DNA from: Chloroflexota bacterium
GTDB lineage: Bacteria > Chloroflexota > Dehalococcoidia > GIF9 > UBA5629
Direction: 5' to 3'
DNA length: 64,000 bases
NCBI GenBank assembly: GCA_016865855.1
Contig: VGNX01000004.1
Location: 18,890 to 82,889, forward strand
The notes beneath the pieces were generated by a model. It made no database searches and had not been told where the DNA came from. It saw only the letters and a program-made list of their open reading frames with translations. Position numbers and translations under genes: made by a program. Shown piece by piece: positions 1 to 10,895 of this stretch. How positions within the stretch are numbered: the stretch's first letter is position 1; each line of letters begins with the position of its first letter.

Positions 1-133
1 TGGGAGCAAGCTCTTCGATTTCAGCTAGGGTGATTTGGTCGTTGCGATAGACCAGCGGCTCCCAACCCAACTCCCCTAGGTATTGAGCCAGATTGTAAAC
101 GAAAGAGTCGTAGTTGTCGATGACCAGTATCAT
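1..133 (-). CDS. pabA: PabA/TrpG-type glutamine amidotransferase, N-terminal part (runs off the window)
   Basis: Only the first 44 codons are inside the window. The reverse strand reads [20 protein letters not shown] and on, the standard start of the glutaminase subunit of aminodeoxychorismate or anthranilate synthase. This subunit hydrolyses glutamine and passes ammonia to the chorismate-binding partner. The ATG overlaps the TGA of the upstream pabB gene (ATGA), so the two are probably translationally coupled. Because the partner carries the PabB-type lysine, I favour a folate role, although amphibolic PabA/TrpG proteins are known. The catalytic Cys-His-Glu triad lies beyond the window edge. 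Confidence 0.9.
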   Translation of the reverse strand, partial: MILVIDNYDSFVYNLAQYLGELGWEPLVYRNDQITLAEIEELAP

Positions 134-1581
134 TTGGTCTTCACAGCCACTCTAGGTGCCAACCGAAGCGCCTGAATCAGCGCCTTTGCCTTATCCAGAG
201 TTTCCTGATATTCTGCCTCAGCATTGGAATCGTAAATAATGCCGCCACCGACCTGAAAGTAAGCTTTACTGCCCTTAATTATAAAGGTGCGGATAACTAT
301 GTTGAGGTCGAGGTTGCGGCCGAAGCCCAGATAGCCGATGGCGCCGGTGTAGACGCTTCTTCTTGTTGGCTCAAGTTCATCGATAATTTCCATAGCCCGC
401 ACCTTGGGGGCGCCGGTGATAGAGCCGCCGGGGAAAGTAGCTTTGAGTAAGTCAATGCGGTTCTTGTCTGGGCGTAGCTTACCGATAACGGTGGAAGTCA
501 AATGAAAGACGCTAGGAAAGGTCTCAAGGATAGCCAGCTCGGTAACTTTAACCGTGCCGTATTGACAGACTCTGCCTAAATCATTTCTCTCCAGGTCAAC
601 AATCATCACATTCTCGGCGCGGTCTTTGAGGCTGTTAAGCAGCTCTTGTGCTAGCATGGTATCTTCAACCGGGTTCTTGCCTCTTGGTCTGGTGCCTTTT
701 ATCGGTCGTGTCTCTACCCAATCACCATTGACATGAAGGAATCTCTCCGGCGAGGCGCTGACGATGGTTATGCCATCAAAGTTGAGGTAGCTGGCGAAAG
801 GTGCCGGGTTTATCTGCCTCAAACGTCGGTAAAGCTCATAAGGAGGAACGGTCAAATCGGTCTCGAAACGCTGGGAAAGATTCACCTGAAACACATCACC
901 GTCAGCGATATACTCTCTGACCCGGTCCACAGCTTTCATATAGCCTTCAGGAGTGAAATTGGACTTGAGCGCAGCTTCAGTTGTACTTTTAATATTCGAC
1001 GAGTTAGTCCTGGAGATATGTGGCGGGGCCGAAGATAGGCCACCCTTCATCTCCTCAAGACGCAGTTTGGCTCTTTTAAGTCTCTGGCTCTCATCGAGTT
1101 CGGGGAAGCCTGTGGAGGCGATGTAAGCTTTGCCTTCCACGTTGTCAAAGGCAAGGATGGTATCATAGAAACCGAAATAGCTTTCCGGCAGCTTCAGGTC
1201 ATCTATGGCTGTGGTTGGGAGGTGCTCAATGAAATGACACAGGTCATAGCTGAGATAGCCCACGGCACCGCCCCAGAATGGGACAGGTGCCGGGAAAAAA
1301 TCCAGTCGATATGTTTCCAGTAACTTACCCAGGACATCGAATGGATTGCCCTGTTCACTTTTCTGCTTGTCTTGCCATAAAAGGGTGACCTGATTGCCCC
1401 GGCTTCTCATCACCAGAAACGGGTCAATTCCAATGAAGGAGTACCTCCCCAGCCTTTGAGGGTCCATGCCGCTATCGAGGAAGAAGCTGTGTAGCTCATC
1501 ATGGAGTAGTTCAAAGATTTCAGGAGCAGTTAAAGGAGTATGAATTTCCTCGATTAGTGGGTAACGGCTCATTATTGCCAT
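130..1581 (-). CDS. pabB: Aminodeoxychorismate synthase component I (PabB)
   Basis: This 483-residue chorismate-binding enzyme has an N-terminal anthranilate-synthase-I-type domain (about 15-160) and the catalytic chorismate domain (about 210-470). The latter shows FQVNLSQRF at 231, PIKGTRPRG at 293-301 and GGSITGAPK near 385. The family uses glutamine-derived ammonia to turn chorismate into aminodeoxychorismate (PabB) or anthranilate (TrpE). In PabB enzymes the lysine of PIKGT is a catalytic residue, while TrpE normally has PIAGT, so K295 supports PabB and p-aminobenzoate/folate synthesis. No other trp genes are present. The gene is followed directly by pabA with a 4-base overlap. A second ATG at codon 4 is an alternative start. 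Confidence 0.9.
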   Translation of the reverse strand: MAIMSRYPLIEEIHTPLTAPEIFELLHDELHSFFLDSGMDPQRLGRYSFIGIDPFLVMRSRGNQVTLLWQDKQKSEQGNPFDVLGKLLETYRLDFFPAPVPFWGGAVGYLSYDLCHFIEHLPTTAIDDLKLPESYFGFYDTILAFDNVEGKAYIASTGFPELDESQRLKRAKLRLEEMKGGLSSAPPHISRTNSSNIKSTTEAALKSNFTPEGYMKAVDRVREYIADGDVFQVNLSQRFETDLTVPPYELYRRLRQINPAPFASYLNFDGITIVSASPERFLHVNGDWVETRPIKGTRPRGKNPVEDTMLAQELLNSLKDRAENVMIVDLERNDLGRVCQYGTVKVTELAILETFPSVFHLTSTVIGKLRPDKNRIDLLKATFPGGSITGAPKVRAMEIIDELEPTRRSVYTGAIGYLGFGRNLDLNIVIRTFIIKGSKAYFQVGGGIIYDSNAEAEYQETLDKAKALIQALRLAPRVAVKTK

Positions 1582-1671
1582 GATTATACATCTAGCTGGA
1601 TTAGATTGGAATATCCACAGTTCACCAAGATTCTTGTATTTTTATTCGGCATTTGTAGGAGCGCATTGACC

Positions 1672-1700
1672 TTGACAGACAATGCAATATGTGCTAGACT
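1672..1700 (+). promoter_or_regulatory. Probable sigma-70-type promoter for the MerR gene
   Basis: TTGACA at 1672-1677 and TAGACT at 1695-1700 are separated by exactly 17 bases. This would give a leader of about 130 bases before the GTG start of the MerR gene at 1837. The -35 is perfect and the -10 matches 4 of 6 positions. Confidence 0.5.
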
Positions 1701-1836
1701 TTTTCTACCTTAACGTAAACTGGCAAATGTCTCAAAAGGTTTAGGTAAGTAACAATCGTTTACACACAGACAGTCTGTAAGCAAGTGTGGTAGTTGGAGC
1801 TTTGCTGTTGCTGTAGTTAGAAACCCAGGAGGGATA

Positions 1837-2238
1837 GTGAAAACAGAAACGATAGCGCCGTCTAAGAAAGCGACCATGAGCATTGGTGAGTTGGCCCAGC
1901 GAATGGACATAACTACTCGTACAGTGCGCTACTATGAGGAGATGGGGCTACTCGTGGGGGCGATTCGCGCACCAAACGGTCGCCGAATCTATAATGAGGA
2001 ACACCTTTATCAACTACGCCTTGTACGACGTGGTAAACTACTCCTGGGGCTATCGCTGGCCGAAATCAAAGAGCTGGTCGAAGTGTTCAGGCAGACTGGC
2101 ACTGAAAAGAGCGTTATCCGGCGCAGTATTGAGATCTTAACGTCTCATCTTGATGAGGTGGAAGACAAGCTGAAAAAACTAGAAAGCTATCATGCCTTGC
2201 TGGCTGGAGAAATCAAACGAGTGAAAGGACTATTGTAA
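1837..2238 (+). CDS. MerR-family transcriptional regulator
   Basis: The 133-residue protein has a MerR winged-helix domain at about 15-85 (SIGELAQRMDITTRTVRYYEE, then the GRRIY turn), followed by a C-terminal dimerisation coiled coil at about 95-130. There is no cysteine cluster of the metal-binding MerR type, so the effector is unknown. It starts at GTG with a strong AGGAGGG Shine-Dalgarno about 8 bases upstream. It precedes the methylmalonyl-CoA mutase genes by about 95 bases on the same strand and could regulate them, but this is inferred only from position. Without an effector domain it may bend DNA in response to a protein or small ligand. Confidence 0.88.
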   Translation: MKTETIAPSKKATMSIGELAQRMDITTRTVRYYEEMGLLVGAIRAPNGRRIYNEEHLYQLRLVRRGKLLLGLSLAEIKELVEVFRQTGTEKSVIRRSIEILTSHLDEVEDKLKKLESYHALLAGEIKRVKGLL

Positions 2239-2331
2239 GGTTAGCTAATCGACCTGGGCTGTGGCACACGAGAAACGTGTACTTCCCAGTGTCTCGAAGA
2301 CTATAGATATAATTTTGCGTGAGGATTAAAG

Positions 2332-2748
2332 ATGGCAGATTCCATTCGTGTTCTTCTAGGTAAGATCGGCCTGGATGGTCATGACAGGGGCATCAGGATG
2401 GTGGCGGCCTGGTTGCGCGATGGGGGCATGGAGGTGGTCTATGTGGGAACGCACCAAACGGCCGAAAGGATAGCCAGAGCCGCCAGCGAGGAAGACGCGG
2501 ATGTCATCGGGTTAAGCTTTCAGGGCGCTGACCATGCGCCCCTCTGCAAGCAAATGCTGGAGCAGATGAAGGCGCATGGCTTACAGGACAGGCTCCTAAT
2601 TGTTGGTGGCAACATCCCTCGCGCTGACATTCCGCTGCTGAAAGAGATGGGTGTGGATGCAATTTTTGCCAGTGGCACTCCAATGAGTAAATCGGTGGCA
2701 TATATTCAAGAGAATGCACGCAAAAAACGCAGTAAGGAGGCGAAATGA
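2332..2748 (+). CDS. mcmB: Methylmalonyl-CoA mutase, cobalamin-binding small subunit
   Basis: This is a stand-alone 138-residue B12-binding domain of the methylmalonyl-CoA mutase C-terminal type. It shows the DGHDRG motif at residues 15-20, whose His17 is the expected lower axial cobalt ligand, then the GLSFQGADH and IVGGNIP segments of the Rossmann-like fold. It pairs with the large catalytic subunit encoded immediately downstream (4-base ATGA overlap). Split mutases of this kind are common in archaea and anaerobic bacteria. The enzyme interconverts methylmalonyl-CoA and succinyl-CoA using adenosylcobalamin. No MeaB GTPase or epimerase gene is seen nearby. Confidence 0.93.
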   Translation: MADSIRVLLGKIGLDGHDRGIRMVAAWLRDGGMEVVYVGTHQTAERIARAASEEDADVIGLSFQGADHAPLCKQMLEQMKAHGLQDRLLIVGGNIPRADIPLLKEMGVDAIFASGTPMSKSVAYIQENARKKRSKEAK

Positions 2749-4412
2749 CAACACAAGAGATAAAGAGCCGGTACTTTCAAGGGGCGCGGAGGAAGGAAAC
2801 CTGGTCAGGGATTCCCTTAAAGACAGTTTACACCCCGGAGGACATAAAAGATATCGATTATGCTCGTTCCATAGGTAACCCCGGGGAGTATCCATACAGG
2901 AGGGGTATTTATCCTGATATGTACCGTGGGCGTCTGTGGAGCCAGCGGCAGATAACAGGCTGTCCCACTCCCAAGATGACCAATGAGAGATTAAGATATT
3001 TGCTCAGCAGTGGCGAGAGTGCCATCAACATCATCGGTGACCAGCCGACTCAAATTGGAATCGATTCCGACCATCCCTGGGCCGAGGGTTCTGTCGGCCG
3101 GGTTGGGGTGCCTGTCGATACCATGGAGGACATGCGGCAGATATTGGATGGCATCCCTCTAGACCAGGTTAGCACCATGCTGACTCTGGTGACTCCTCTT
3201 GCTCTTCCCTCCTACATGGTTCTTGCCGAGGAGCAGGGTATTGCACCTTCTGAGCTTAGAGCCACCAGCCCGATGGTTCCGCCGGTGCTTGGAGCTCCGG
3301 TGTGTATGTACGGAGGTAGGGAATGGTGGTTTGATATGGCCAAACGGCAGATGAAGGAGTTTATAGACAAGCTGGAGTACATGAATAAGAAGTACCCCAA
3401 GATCTATGTGGCTAACTACAACGCGTATAATATTCGGGAGACCGGCGTTGGTGCTGCCGAGGAAGTAGCCTGGATCTTTGCTAATGCCTTTGAAGGGTTG
3501 AAGCTAATAACTGAGCGGGGGGTGGACATAGACGCGGTGGCGCCCAAGGTCAGTATTACCTTCAGCGTTATGATAGACATTCTTGAAGAGGCAGCCAAGT
3601 TCAGGGCAGCCAGAGCCATTTGGGCCCGCACACTGAAGGAAAAATTCGGGGCTAAAGACCCACGGTCGCTGAGGCTGAAGTATCACGTCAACACGGCTGG
3701 GATCATTATGGAGCGCCAGCAGGCGACGATAAACGTTATCCGCGCTGCTTATGCTGCACTGGCAGCGGTCCTCGGAGGCACGCAGTCTCTGCAAGTAGCC
3801 GGCTATGACGAGCCTATCGCTATTCCGACAGAGGAAGCGGCTACCCTCGCTGTAAGGACACAGCAAATCCTGGCTAATGAGACAGGGGTTGCCACTGTGG
3901 CTGACCCGCTGGCCGGCTCTTATTACGTAGAGAGCCTGACCCAGCAGCTAGAAGAAAAGATGCAGAAGATTCTCGATACCATTGAGGAGAAAGGCGGTAT
4001 GACAGCAGCTATATCTAGTGGTTACATAGACAGGGAGATGGAGGCGGCTTGGTTCAAGTACCAGAAGGAAGTGGAAGCCAAAGAACGAATTGTAGTTGGC
4101 GTCAACGAGTTCACCATTCCTGAGGAGCAGGATGCTGACGTGGCGGTTTACCTTAGCAATGTGGACTTCGCCCTGGTGCAAAGCCATATAGAAGGCCTGA
4201 AGGAGTTCAAGCGGACTCGCGACCAGGCTAAAGTGAAAAAAGCTTTGGAAAATATGCTCCATGCCACTGAAAATGATGCCCCTGATATCTGTGAGTATGA
4301 GAAAGAATGCTGCAAGGCTGGCTGTACCACTGGAGAGCTGAATGGGGTCAAGCGAATGGGCATTGGACTTCCCTACGACCCACTAGGGGTGCTTGAGTAC
4401 CCGTTCTCCTGA
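2745..4412 (+). CDS. mcmA: Methylmalonyl-CoA mutase, large catalytic subunit
   Basis: This 555-residue TIM-barrel subunit has the family motifs YPYRRGIYPDMYRGRLWS near 46, TGCPTPKM, IGIDSDHPWAEGSVGRVGV and the LAGSYYVESLT segment near 390. Length is typical for split-type large subunits. The first part binds the CoA ester inside the barrel, and the adenosylcobalamin sits on the separate small subunit encoded just upstream. Its ribosome binding site (AAGGAGG) lies inside the end of the small-subunit gene. In context with sucCD, 2-3 kb downstream on the other strand, the product succinyl-CoA could feed substrate-level phosphorylation. Isobutyryl-CoA mutase-like specificity cannot be excluded from sequence alone. 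Confidence 0.93.
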   Translation: MTTQEIKSRYFQGARRKETWSGIPLKTVYTPEDIKDIDYARSIGNPGEYPYRRGIYPDMYRGRLWSQRQITGCPTPKMTNERLRYLLSSGESAINIIGDQPTQIGIDSDHPWAEGSVGRVGVPVDTMEDMRQILDGIPLDQVSTMLTLVTPLALPSYMVLAEEQGIAPSELRATSPMVPPVLGAPVCMYGGREWWFDMAKRQMKEFIDKLEYMNKKYPKIYVANYNAYNIRETGVGAAEEVAWIFANAFEGLKLITERGVDIDAVAPKVSITFSVMIDILEEAAKFRAARAIWARTLKEKFGAKDPRSLRLKYHVNTAGIIMERQQATINVIRAAYAALAAVLGGTQSLQVAGYDEPIAIPTEEAATLAVRTQQILANETGVATVADPLAGSYYVESLTQQLEEKMQKILDTIEEKGGMTAAISSGYIDREMEAAWFKYQKEVEAKERIVVGVNEFTIPEEQDADVAVYLSNVDFALVQSHIEGLKEFKRTRDQAKVKKALENMLHATENDAPDICEYEKECCKAGCTTGELNGVKRMGIGLPYDPLGVLEYPFS

Positions 4413-4445
4413 AATGAAACCTAACTAGAAGAAGATATCGTTAAA

Positions 4446-4484
4446 CAAAGTCTCGTCGCCTCAGGTGGCGAGACTTTGCTTTTC
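4446..4484 (+). terminator. Intrinsic terminator after methylmalonyl-CoA mutase
   Basis: A long hairpin runs from CAAAGTCTCG (4446) to CGAGACTTTG (4478). The arms pair almost fully, with two G-T wobbles and a 3-base TCA loop, followed by CTTTT. It lies between the convergent mutase and transglutaminase-like genes and could serve both strands. Confidence 0.75.
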
Positions 4485-5127
4485 AGACTTCGATGAACTG
4501 ATTTAACCCCCTGCGAGCCTCAAGTCCATAAGCCTGAGTCCAGGCGTCATATATCTTGTCCAAAGGGATATTTTCATAACGCCCATGGTCTTGGAGATAT
4601 TCAATATGCGGATTTCCGTCTAAGTCATGGGAGGGCAACAAAGCATCGTGTTTACCATCAAACTCCACCGGGATGAGCCGATTCTCCTGGCATACCTTTA
4701 GCTCGAAAGTGGGCGCAGCTTTAACCCATTTCCCGTCAATATACAGCTCATTATAGCCGTGGTAGGGGAAAAGGTTTGTGCCCAGCACCTCTTTTATTTT
4801 GGTGGGAACGCGATGATTTCGAATATCAACGAAGTGTACAAGCGCAGGTATGCCCACAGCTCGAGCTAAGGTAGCCAGTAAAATTGCTTTTTGTATGCAC
4901 ATTCCTCCTCTCGCCTTCAATATCTTGCTTGCCTGGTAGGATTCCAGAACACCGACCGGTAGATGCGGGATAAACTTAATCTTATCCCTTACAAAATAGA
5001 AAAGGCTTCTGGCTTTGTCGCTAGCCTCCTCGTATCCTTTGGTTATGTCCTTCGCCTTTTCTTCTATTGACTTGTTGCCAAAGTCAAACGTAGGTGTAGA
5101 TTTCAGCCACTTTTCCATTTCGTTCAT
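4483..5127 (-). CDS. Transglutaminase-like protein, paralog 2
   Basis: This 214-residue transglutaminase-like (papain-fold) protein has no signal peptide. The candidate catalytic Cys77 sits in GGMCIQKAILLATLARAVGIP, and His123 in YHGYNELYIDGKW. The third triad position, aligned with Asp142 of the neighbouring paralog, is Glu142 (APTFELK). It matches the upstream gene residue by residue over its whole length and clearly arose by tandem duplication. Substrate is unknown; the fold serves peptidases, amidases and cross-linking enzymes. The D-to-E swap could alter or abolish activity. The gene lies 15 bases after its paralog, probably in the same transcript. Confidence 0.8.
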   Translation of the reverse strand: MNEMEKWLKSTPTFDFGNKSIEEKAKDITKGYEEASDKARSLFYFVRDKIKFIPHLPVGVLESYQASKILKARGGMCIQKAILLATLARAVGIPALVHFVDIRNHRVPTKIKEVLGTNLFPYHGYNELYIDGKWVKAAPTFELKVCQENRLIPVEFDGKHDALLPSHDLDGNPHIEYLQDHGRYENIPLDKIYDAWTQAYGLEARRGLNQFIEV

Positions 5128-5142
5128 TTTATATCTTTCCTT

Positions 5143-5805
5143 TTACCTCTCCTGCGCCTTTTCTAACTCCTTCAAGCGGTTCAGCCGCTCCTGGGCAGCC
5201 ATCCCGTAGTGTTTCAACCAGGCAGCGAGTATTTCGTCTACAGGTACATCCACGCGATGTCCATGGTCTGCGGCGTATTCGATGTGCAACTTCCCATCCA
5301 TATTGTGCGACGGGAATATGGCATCATTTTTGCCATCGAATTCCACCGGTATGATTCTGTTCTCCTGGCACATTTTCAGGTCGAAAGCCGGTGTAGCCTT
5401 AACCCATGTCCCTTTGATGTATAGCTCGGTGTAACCGTGGTAGCTAAACAAGTTTGTACCCATAACTTTAAGCAATCTATCGGAAATAAGATAATTCCGA
5501 ATATCAGCAAGGTGTAGACGAGCCGGGATGCCCACGGCTCGAGCAAAGGCAGCCAGGACAGCCGCCTTTTCAACGCAAAATCCCTGCCCCCTTTCTAATG
5601 TCTTGCTTGCTCGGTAATTTTCCAGAACCTCGAGAGGCACGAATGGGTTGTATTTAATCTCATCCCTTACCCAAAAGAAAAGGCTTTTAGCTTTGTCTGT
5701 AGTTTCACGCTTGCCCCTGATTAGGTTCTGGGCCTTTTCTTTTATCGACGGATTGTCACTGTCGATTGTAGCTGTGGATTTAAGGTACCTTTCCATTTGG
5801 TCCAT
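5143..5805 (-). CDS. Transglutaminase-like protein, paralog 1
   Basis: This 220-residue cytoplasmic-looking transglutaminase-like protein has a complete candidate triad: Cys77 (GQGFCVEK), His123 (YHGYTELYI) and Asp142 (TPAFDLK). It is followed by an IPVEFDGKNDA segment also found in its twin. It follows sucD by only 2 bases on the same strand, so it could be read through from sucCD. A direct metabolic link to succinyl-CoA synthetase is not evident. Homologs in anaerobes are usually annotated as transglutaminase domain proteins of unknown role, and I cannot assign a substrate. Confidence 0.82.
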   Translation of the reverse strand: MDQMERYLKSTATIDSDNPSIKEKAQNLIRGKRETTDKAKSLFFWVRDEIKYNPFVPLEVLENYRASKTLERGQGFCVEKAAVLAAFARAVGIPARLHLADIRNYLISDRLLKVMGTNLFSYHGYTELYIKGTWVKATPAFDLKMCQENRIIPVEFDGKNDAIFPSHNMDGKLHIEYAADHGHRVDVPVDEILAAWLKHYGMAAQERLNRLKELEKAQER

Positions 5806-5807
5806 GA

Positions 5808-6680
5808 TTATTTCGCCAACACTTTCTTCAGGGTGAGCCCGATTTCAGCGGGGCTGGGGGCTATGATGGCTCCGGCGTTGGCCAGGGCTGCTATTTTATC
5901 CTGGGCTCTGCTTGAGCTGCCGCTGATTATAGCTCCGGCGTGCCCCATTCTCTTGCCCAGTGGAGCTGTAGCTCCGGCGACAAAGGCGACCACTGGCTTG
6001 GTCATCTTCTCCTTGATGAATTGAGCGGCTTCCTGCTCTGCGGTGCCGCCGATTTCGCCAATAAGTATCACCGCCTTGGTATCCTTGTCTTTCTGGAACA
6101 GCTTCAATATGTCGACAAAAGTGCTGCCGGGCAGTGGGTCACCGCCGATACCAACGCAGGTGGATTGGCCGATGCCGAAGCTGGTTAGCTGGGCAACTGC
6201 TTCGTAGGTCAGAGTGCCGCTGCGGGAAACAACGCCAACGTTGCCCTGAAGATGAATATCGCCGGCCATAAGCCCTGCCTTACATTTTCCGGGTGAGATG
6301 AGGCCGGGGCAGTTTGGGCCGATAAGTCGGGTTGACTTATCTTTGAGATAATTGTGTACCATCACCATATCTAAAACCGGAATGCCTTCGGTGATACATA
6401 CGACTAGCAGAATGCCAGCATCGGCGGCTTCCAGAATGGCATCAGCGGCAAAGGCAGGAGGTACAAAAATCATGCTGGCATTGGCTCTGGTTTCTTTTAC
6501 TGCTGTTTCTACGGTGTTAAAGACGGGTACGCCTAATATCTCACTGCCTCCCTTCCCTGGGGTAACGCCAGCAACCACCTTAGTGCCGTACTCAATGCAC
6601 CGCTGCGTGTGAAAACTGCCCTCACTCCCGGTTATTCCCTGGACAAGCAAGCGAGTTTTTTCATCAATCAGTATACTCAT
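5808..6680 (-). CDS. sucD: Succinyl-CoA synthetase (ligase) subunit alpha
   Basis: The 290-residue subunit has an N-terminal CoA-binding Rossmann domain ([13 protein letters not shown] near 13, [13 protein letters not shown] loop near 40) and the ligase domain with SRSGTLTYE at about 152. The phosphohistidine motif GHAGA has His247. The reaction is succinyl-CoA + NDP + Pi to succinate + CoA + NTP. The length is standard. The start overlaps the end of sucC by 4 bases (ATGA), the usual sucCD arrangement. Together with methylmalonyl-CoA mutase it could complete a propionate/methylmalonyl route that yields ATP. Confidence 0.97.
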   Translation of the reverse strand: MSILIDEKTRLLVQGITGSEGSFHTQRCIEYGTKVVAGVTPGKGGSEILGVPVFNTVETAVKETRANASMIFVPPAFAADAILEAADAGILLVVCITEGIPVLDMVMVHNYLKDKSTRLIGPNCPGLISPGKCKAGLMAGDIHLQGNVGVVSRSGTLTYEAVAQLTSFGIGQSTCVGIGGDPLPGSTFVDILKLFQKDKDTKAVILIGEIGGTAEQEAAQFIKEKMTKPVVAFVAGATAPLGKRMGHAGAIISGSSSRAQDKIAALANAGAIIAPSPAEIGLTLKKVLAK

Positions 6681-7849
6681 TTGCTGCCTCCTTTAGCGGC
6701 TTCTACCGCTTTGCGGGCGGCATCATAAAAATCTGTTGCCTCAACAAACTTTATTCCAGATTCAGCTATGATGCGCTTGCCATCATCAACGTTTGTTCCA
6801 GCCAGTCTGATGACCAGGGGCAGCCGGCAATCCATTTGTTTGTGAGCTTCGACTATGCCCTGAGCAATAACATCTACCCTTGTTATGCCGCCAAAAATGT
6901 TAACCAGTATTGCCTTGACGTTAGGGTCGGTGGTAAAGATCTTGAAGGCGTTGACAACGCGGTTAGCGTCATTAACGGTGCCGGTATCAAGAAAATTAGC
7001 TGGCCTACCACCGGCCTGAGTGATGAGGTCCATGACTGCCATGGCTAAGCCAGCCCCGTTGACCATACAGCCGATGTTGCCATCCATTTTAATATAATTC
7101 TTAATACCTAGTTCGTTAGCCTTGGCTTCAAGCGGGTCCTCCTGTTCCACATCGTGAAGCTGCTCGATGTCACTGTGGCGGAAAAGAGCATTATCATCGA
7201 AGTTCAGCTTGGCATCGAGGGCCAGAAGCTCGCCATCGGTGGTAACAACCAGGGGGTTAATTTCGGCTAAGGAGCAGTCTTTGGCTTGGAAGAGTTTATA
7301 TAAGTTTGTCATCAGGCTGGTGGCTGGTCTTATGTGGGTTGAGTTTAGGTTCATCCCATAAGCCAGTTTGCGCCTCTGAAAGGACTGGAAGCCAGCCGCC
7401 TGGTCAATATAGACCTTGAGGATTTTCTCCGGGCTTACCCGAGCTACTTCCTCGATATCCATGCCGCCGGCTTCACTGGCCATCATCACTGGCATCCTGC
7501 TGGCGCCATCAACGATGATGCTGAGATAAAGCTCACGTTGGATGCTGACCGCCTTCTCTATAAGGACTTTGCTCACCGGTACCCCTTCTGGGGTCGTCTG
7601 ATGTGTCACAAGTCTGGTGCCGAGCATCTGCGCCGCCAACTTTTCTGCCTCTTCCGGGGTGTTAGCCACCTTTATGCCTCCGGCTTTACCTCTGCCGCCA
7701 GCGTAAACTTGAGCCTTAATTGCCACCTTGCCTTCAAGCTCAGCAGCTATCCTTTTAGCTTCGGCCGGTGTAGTGGCTACTCCACCTCGCGGGACCGGGA
7801 TGCCGAATTCAGACAGCAGCGCCTTGGCCTGATATTCGTGGATTTTCAT
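6677..7849 (-). CDS. sucC: Succinyl-CoA synthetase (ADP- or GDP-forming) subunit beta
   Basis: The 390-residue subunit has an N-terminal ATP-grasp domain ([22 protein letters not shown], then [16 protein letters not shown] near 45) and the C-terminal ligase domain ([17 protein letters not shown] near 318). It binds the nucleotide and catalyses phosphate transfer with the alpha-subunit histidine. A GGAGG-type ribosome site lies just upstream of the ATG. It is first gene of the sucCD(-transglutaminase) transcript. Nucleotide preference cannot be read from the sequence with confidence. Confidence 0.97.
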   Translation of the reverse strand: MKIHEYQAKALLSEFGIPVPRGGVATTPAEAKRIAAELEGKVAIKAQVYAGGRGKAGGIKVANTPEEAEKLAAQMLGTRLVTHQTTPEGVPVSKVLIEKAVSIQRELYLSIIVDGASRMPVMMASEAGGMDIEEVARVSPEKILKVYIDQAAGFQSFQRRKLAYGMNLNSTHIRPATSLMTNLYKLFQAKDCSLAEINPLVVTTDGELLALDAKLNFDDNALFRHSDIEQLHDVEQEDPLEAKANELGIKNYIKMDGNIGCMVNGAGLAMAVMDLITQAGGRPANFLDTGTVNDANRVVNAFKIFTTDPNVKAILVNIFGGITRVDVIAQGIVEAHKQMDCRLPLVIRLAGTNVDDGKRIIAESGIKFVEATDFYDAARKAVEAAKGGSK

Positions 7850-7903
7850 CCAGATTCCTCCTTTTATATATGATTTCGGCGATTAACGGAGATTACAGCG
7901 CTC

Positions 7904-7991
7904 TGGCGGAGGGGGTGGGATTCGAACCCACGTTCGCTTGCGCGAAAACGGTTTTCAAGACCGCCGCCATAGTCCACTCGGCCACCCCTCC
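7904..7991 (-). tRNA. tRNA-Ser (anticodon UGA)
   Basis: The minus strand begins GGAGGGGTGGCCGAGTGG and ends with the T-arm GGTTCGAATCC, the acceptor strand CCCCTCC, discriminator G and an encoded CCA. The anticodon loop CTTGAAA gives anticodon TGA, which reads UCA codons. A long variable arm with a CGCGCAAGCG-type stem is present, as expected for a class II serine tRNA. The length is 88 bases including CCA. Confidence 0.96.
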
Positions 7992-8041
7992 AAAACCATC
8001 CTAGTATAGGAAATCGGATTTCGTTTGGCAACCTTGCGTAT

Positions 8042-8194
8042 TGTCATTCTGAAGGAGCGGAGCGACTGAAGAATCTCCTCTTCAGAATAAACCCTGTCCT
8101 AAAATGTAGCCCCGACCCTTTAGGGTCGGGTGCCCGAGGCTAAAGCCTCGGGGCTACATGTTTGGCGAGATTCTTCGCTCTGCTCAGAATGACA
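8042..8194. repeat. Family B inverted repeat with a family A hairpin nested inside
   Basis: The outer arms are TGTCATTCTGAAGGAGC (8042 on) and the complementary GAGATTCTTCGCTCTGCTCAGAATGACA ending at 8194. Inside, at 8104-8159, sits an ATGTAG...CTACAT element made of two small palindromes (CCCGACCC/GGGTCGGG and CCCGAGGC/GCCTCGGG). Related copies occur at many places in this window. The nesting suggests that family A copies move into, or are propagated with, family B copies. No coding capacity. Confidence 0.8.
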
Positions 8195-8260
8195 GTGCAA
8201 AAGGCTCCCTTATCGTGGCAATAGAATATGATGCTATAATTGAGCCCCAGGAGGTGACCA

Positions 8261-8935
8261 ATGGAAATCAACGTGTTAGGAATATGTGGCAGCCCTATTA
8301 AAGGCGGTAACACCGAGGCTTTTCTTAAGGAGAGCCTCAAGGCTGCTGAAGCCACTGGCGATGTTAAGGCCAAGCTGATAACCCTGGCTGGCAAAGACAT
8401 AAAGGACTGCCGTCACTGTAACTGGTGCGTCAGGAAGCAGGAAGAGGGAAAGCCCTGTGCTCAACAGGATGATATGGTAGAGATATATCCAGAGCTGTTA
8501 GAAGCTGATGCCCTGTTGCTGGCTACCCCTGTTTATATCGGTCGGCTTTCTGGGTATATGGCTTGCTTTACTGACAGGCTTCGGGTTTTTGCCTGGGGTA
8601 ATGTTTACCGAGGAAAACTGGGGAGTAAAGTAGGCGGTGCTTTGGCTGTTTCTTGGGGAAGGAACTATGGCATAGAGACGGCGCTGCTCAGTATCCTCTC
8701 TGCTCTTTTTATGATGGGATTGATACCAGTGGGTCCTCCCCATGGTTATGGCTCACCCTTTGGCGCCGCTGGCTTGGCCAGCGAGCATGGCACAGGAAAG
8801 TTCAATCCTGAGGACAAGCTCGGCGTACTGCGAGACGAATATGGTATTAAGGGAGTACAGGCTCTAGGGAAGCGGGTTGCTGAAATCACCAAGTTAATCA
8901 AAGCTGGAGAAGCCGCGCTTAGCCGCCTTTTTTGA
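8261..8935 (+). CDS. NADPH-dependent FMN reductase / iron-sulfur flavoprotein-like
   Basis: This 224-residue flavodoxin-fold protein begins MEINVLGICGSPIKGGNTE, the FMN-phosphate-binding loop of the NADPH-dependent FMN reductase family. At about 50-68 it has a cysteine cluster CxxCxxC followed nine residues later by another Cys. This resembles the 4Fe-4S motif of archaeal and clostridial iron-sulfur flavoproteins, though the last spacing is longer than the usual 4-7. The TPVYIGRLSGYMACFTDR segment near 91 also fits the family. A likely role is electron transfer from ferredoxin or detoxification of oxidants; the partner is unknown. A GGAGGTGA ribosome site precedes the ATG. It stands alone between the tRNA/repeat gap and a minus-strand gene. 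Confidence 0.85.
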   Translation: MEINVLGICGSPIKGGNTEAFLKESLKAAEATGDVKAKLITLAGKDIKDCRHCNWCVRKQEEGKPCAQQDDMVEIYPELLEADALLLATPVYIGRLSGYMACFTDRLRVFAWGNVYRGKLGSKVGGALAVSWGRNYGIETALLSILSALFMMGLIPVGPPHGYGSPFGAAGLASEHGTGKFNPEDKLGVLRDEYGIKGVQALGKRVAEITKLIKAGEAALSRLF

Positions 8936-9051
8936 TTATCTTTTCTCTGCTTAGCGATGTCGAATGGCTTAAGAGACCGTTTAGCAATGATTTATTCTGG
9001 ATGTAGTTGCGACTCTTTAGGGTCGCACTGGCTATGGATAATGGTGCCGAA

Positions 9052-10617
<1,566 letters not shown>

Positions 10618-10895
10618 GCTATCACCATTCTCCGATTATTTCGGTACCTTTAGCGTTTCTTTGTGTCTTCTCTTTAGATTTGCAGAACATTCTGAAAACC
10701 TTCTCTATTATACACCTAGCCAAAGCATAAAGTAGAATGTCAGTTTATGACCGCATACCAAGACTATTCAGAAGCAAGGGGAAAACGGCTTGTTTGGCTG
10801 TATTTGACAGGAAGCGGGCTTATCATGGAGCTTTACCTCGTTTGGGCCGGACTAGAGATGTAATTGAGCAATGTAGAAGGTTGAAGGGCAGTAGA

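Noticed and set aside
733..1038. Plus-strand open frame of 101 codons inside pabB
   Set aside because: It lies antisense to a well-supported gene, has no ribosome site and its translation shows no domain.
3504..3866. Minus-strand open frame of 120 codons inside the mutase gene
   Set aside because: It is a shadow of the methylmalonyl-CoA mutase reading frame, with no protein-like features.
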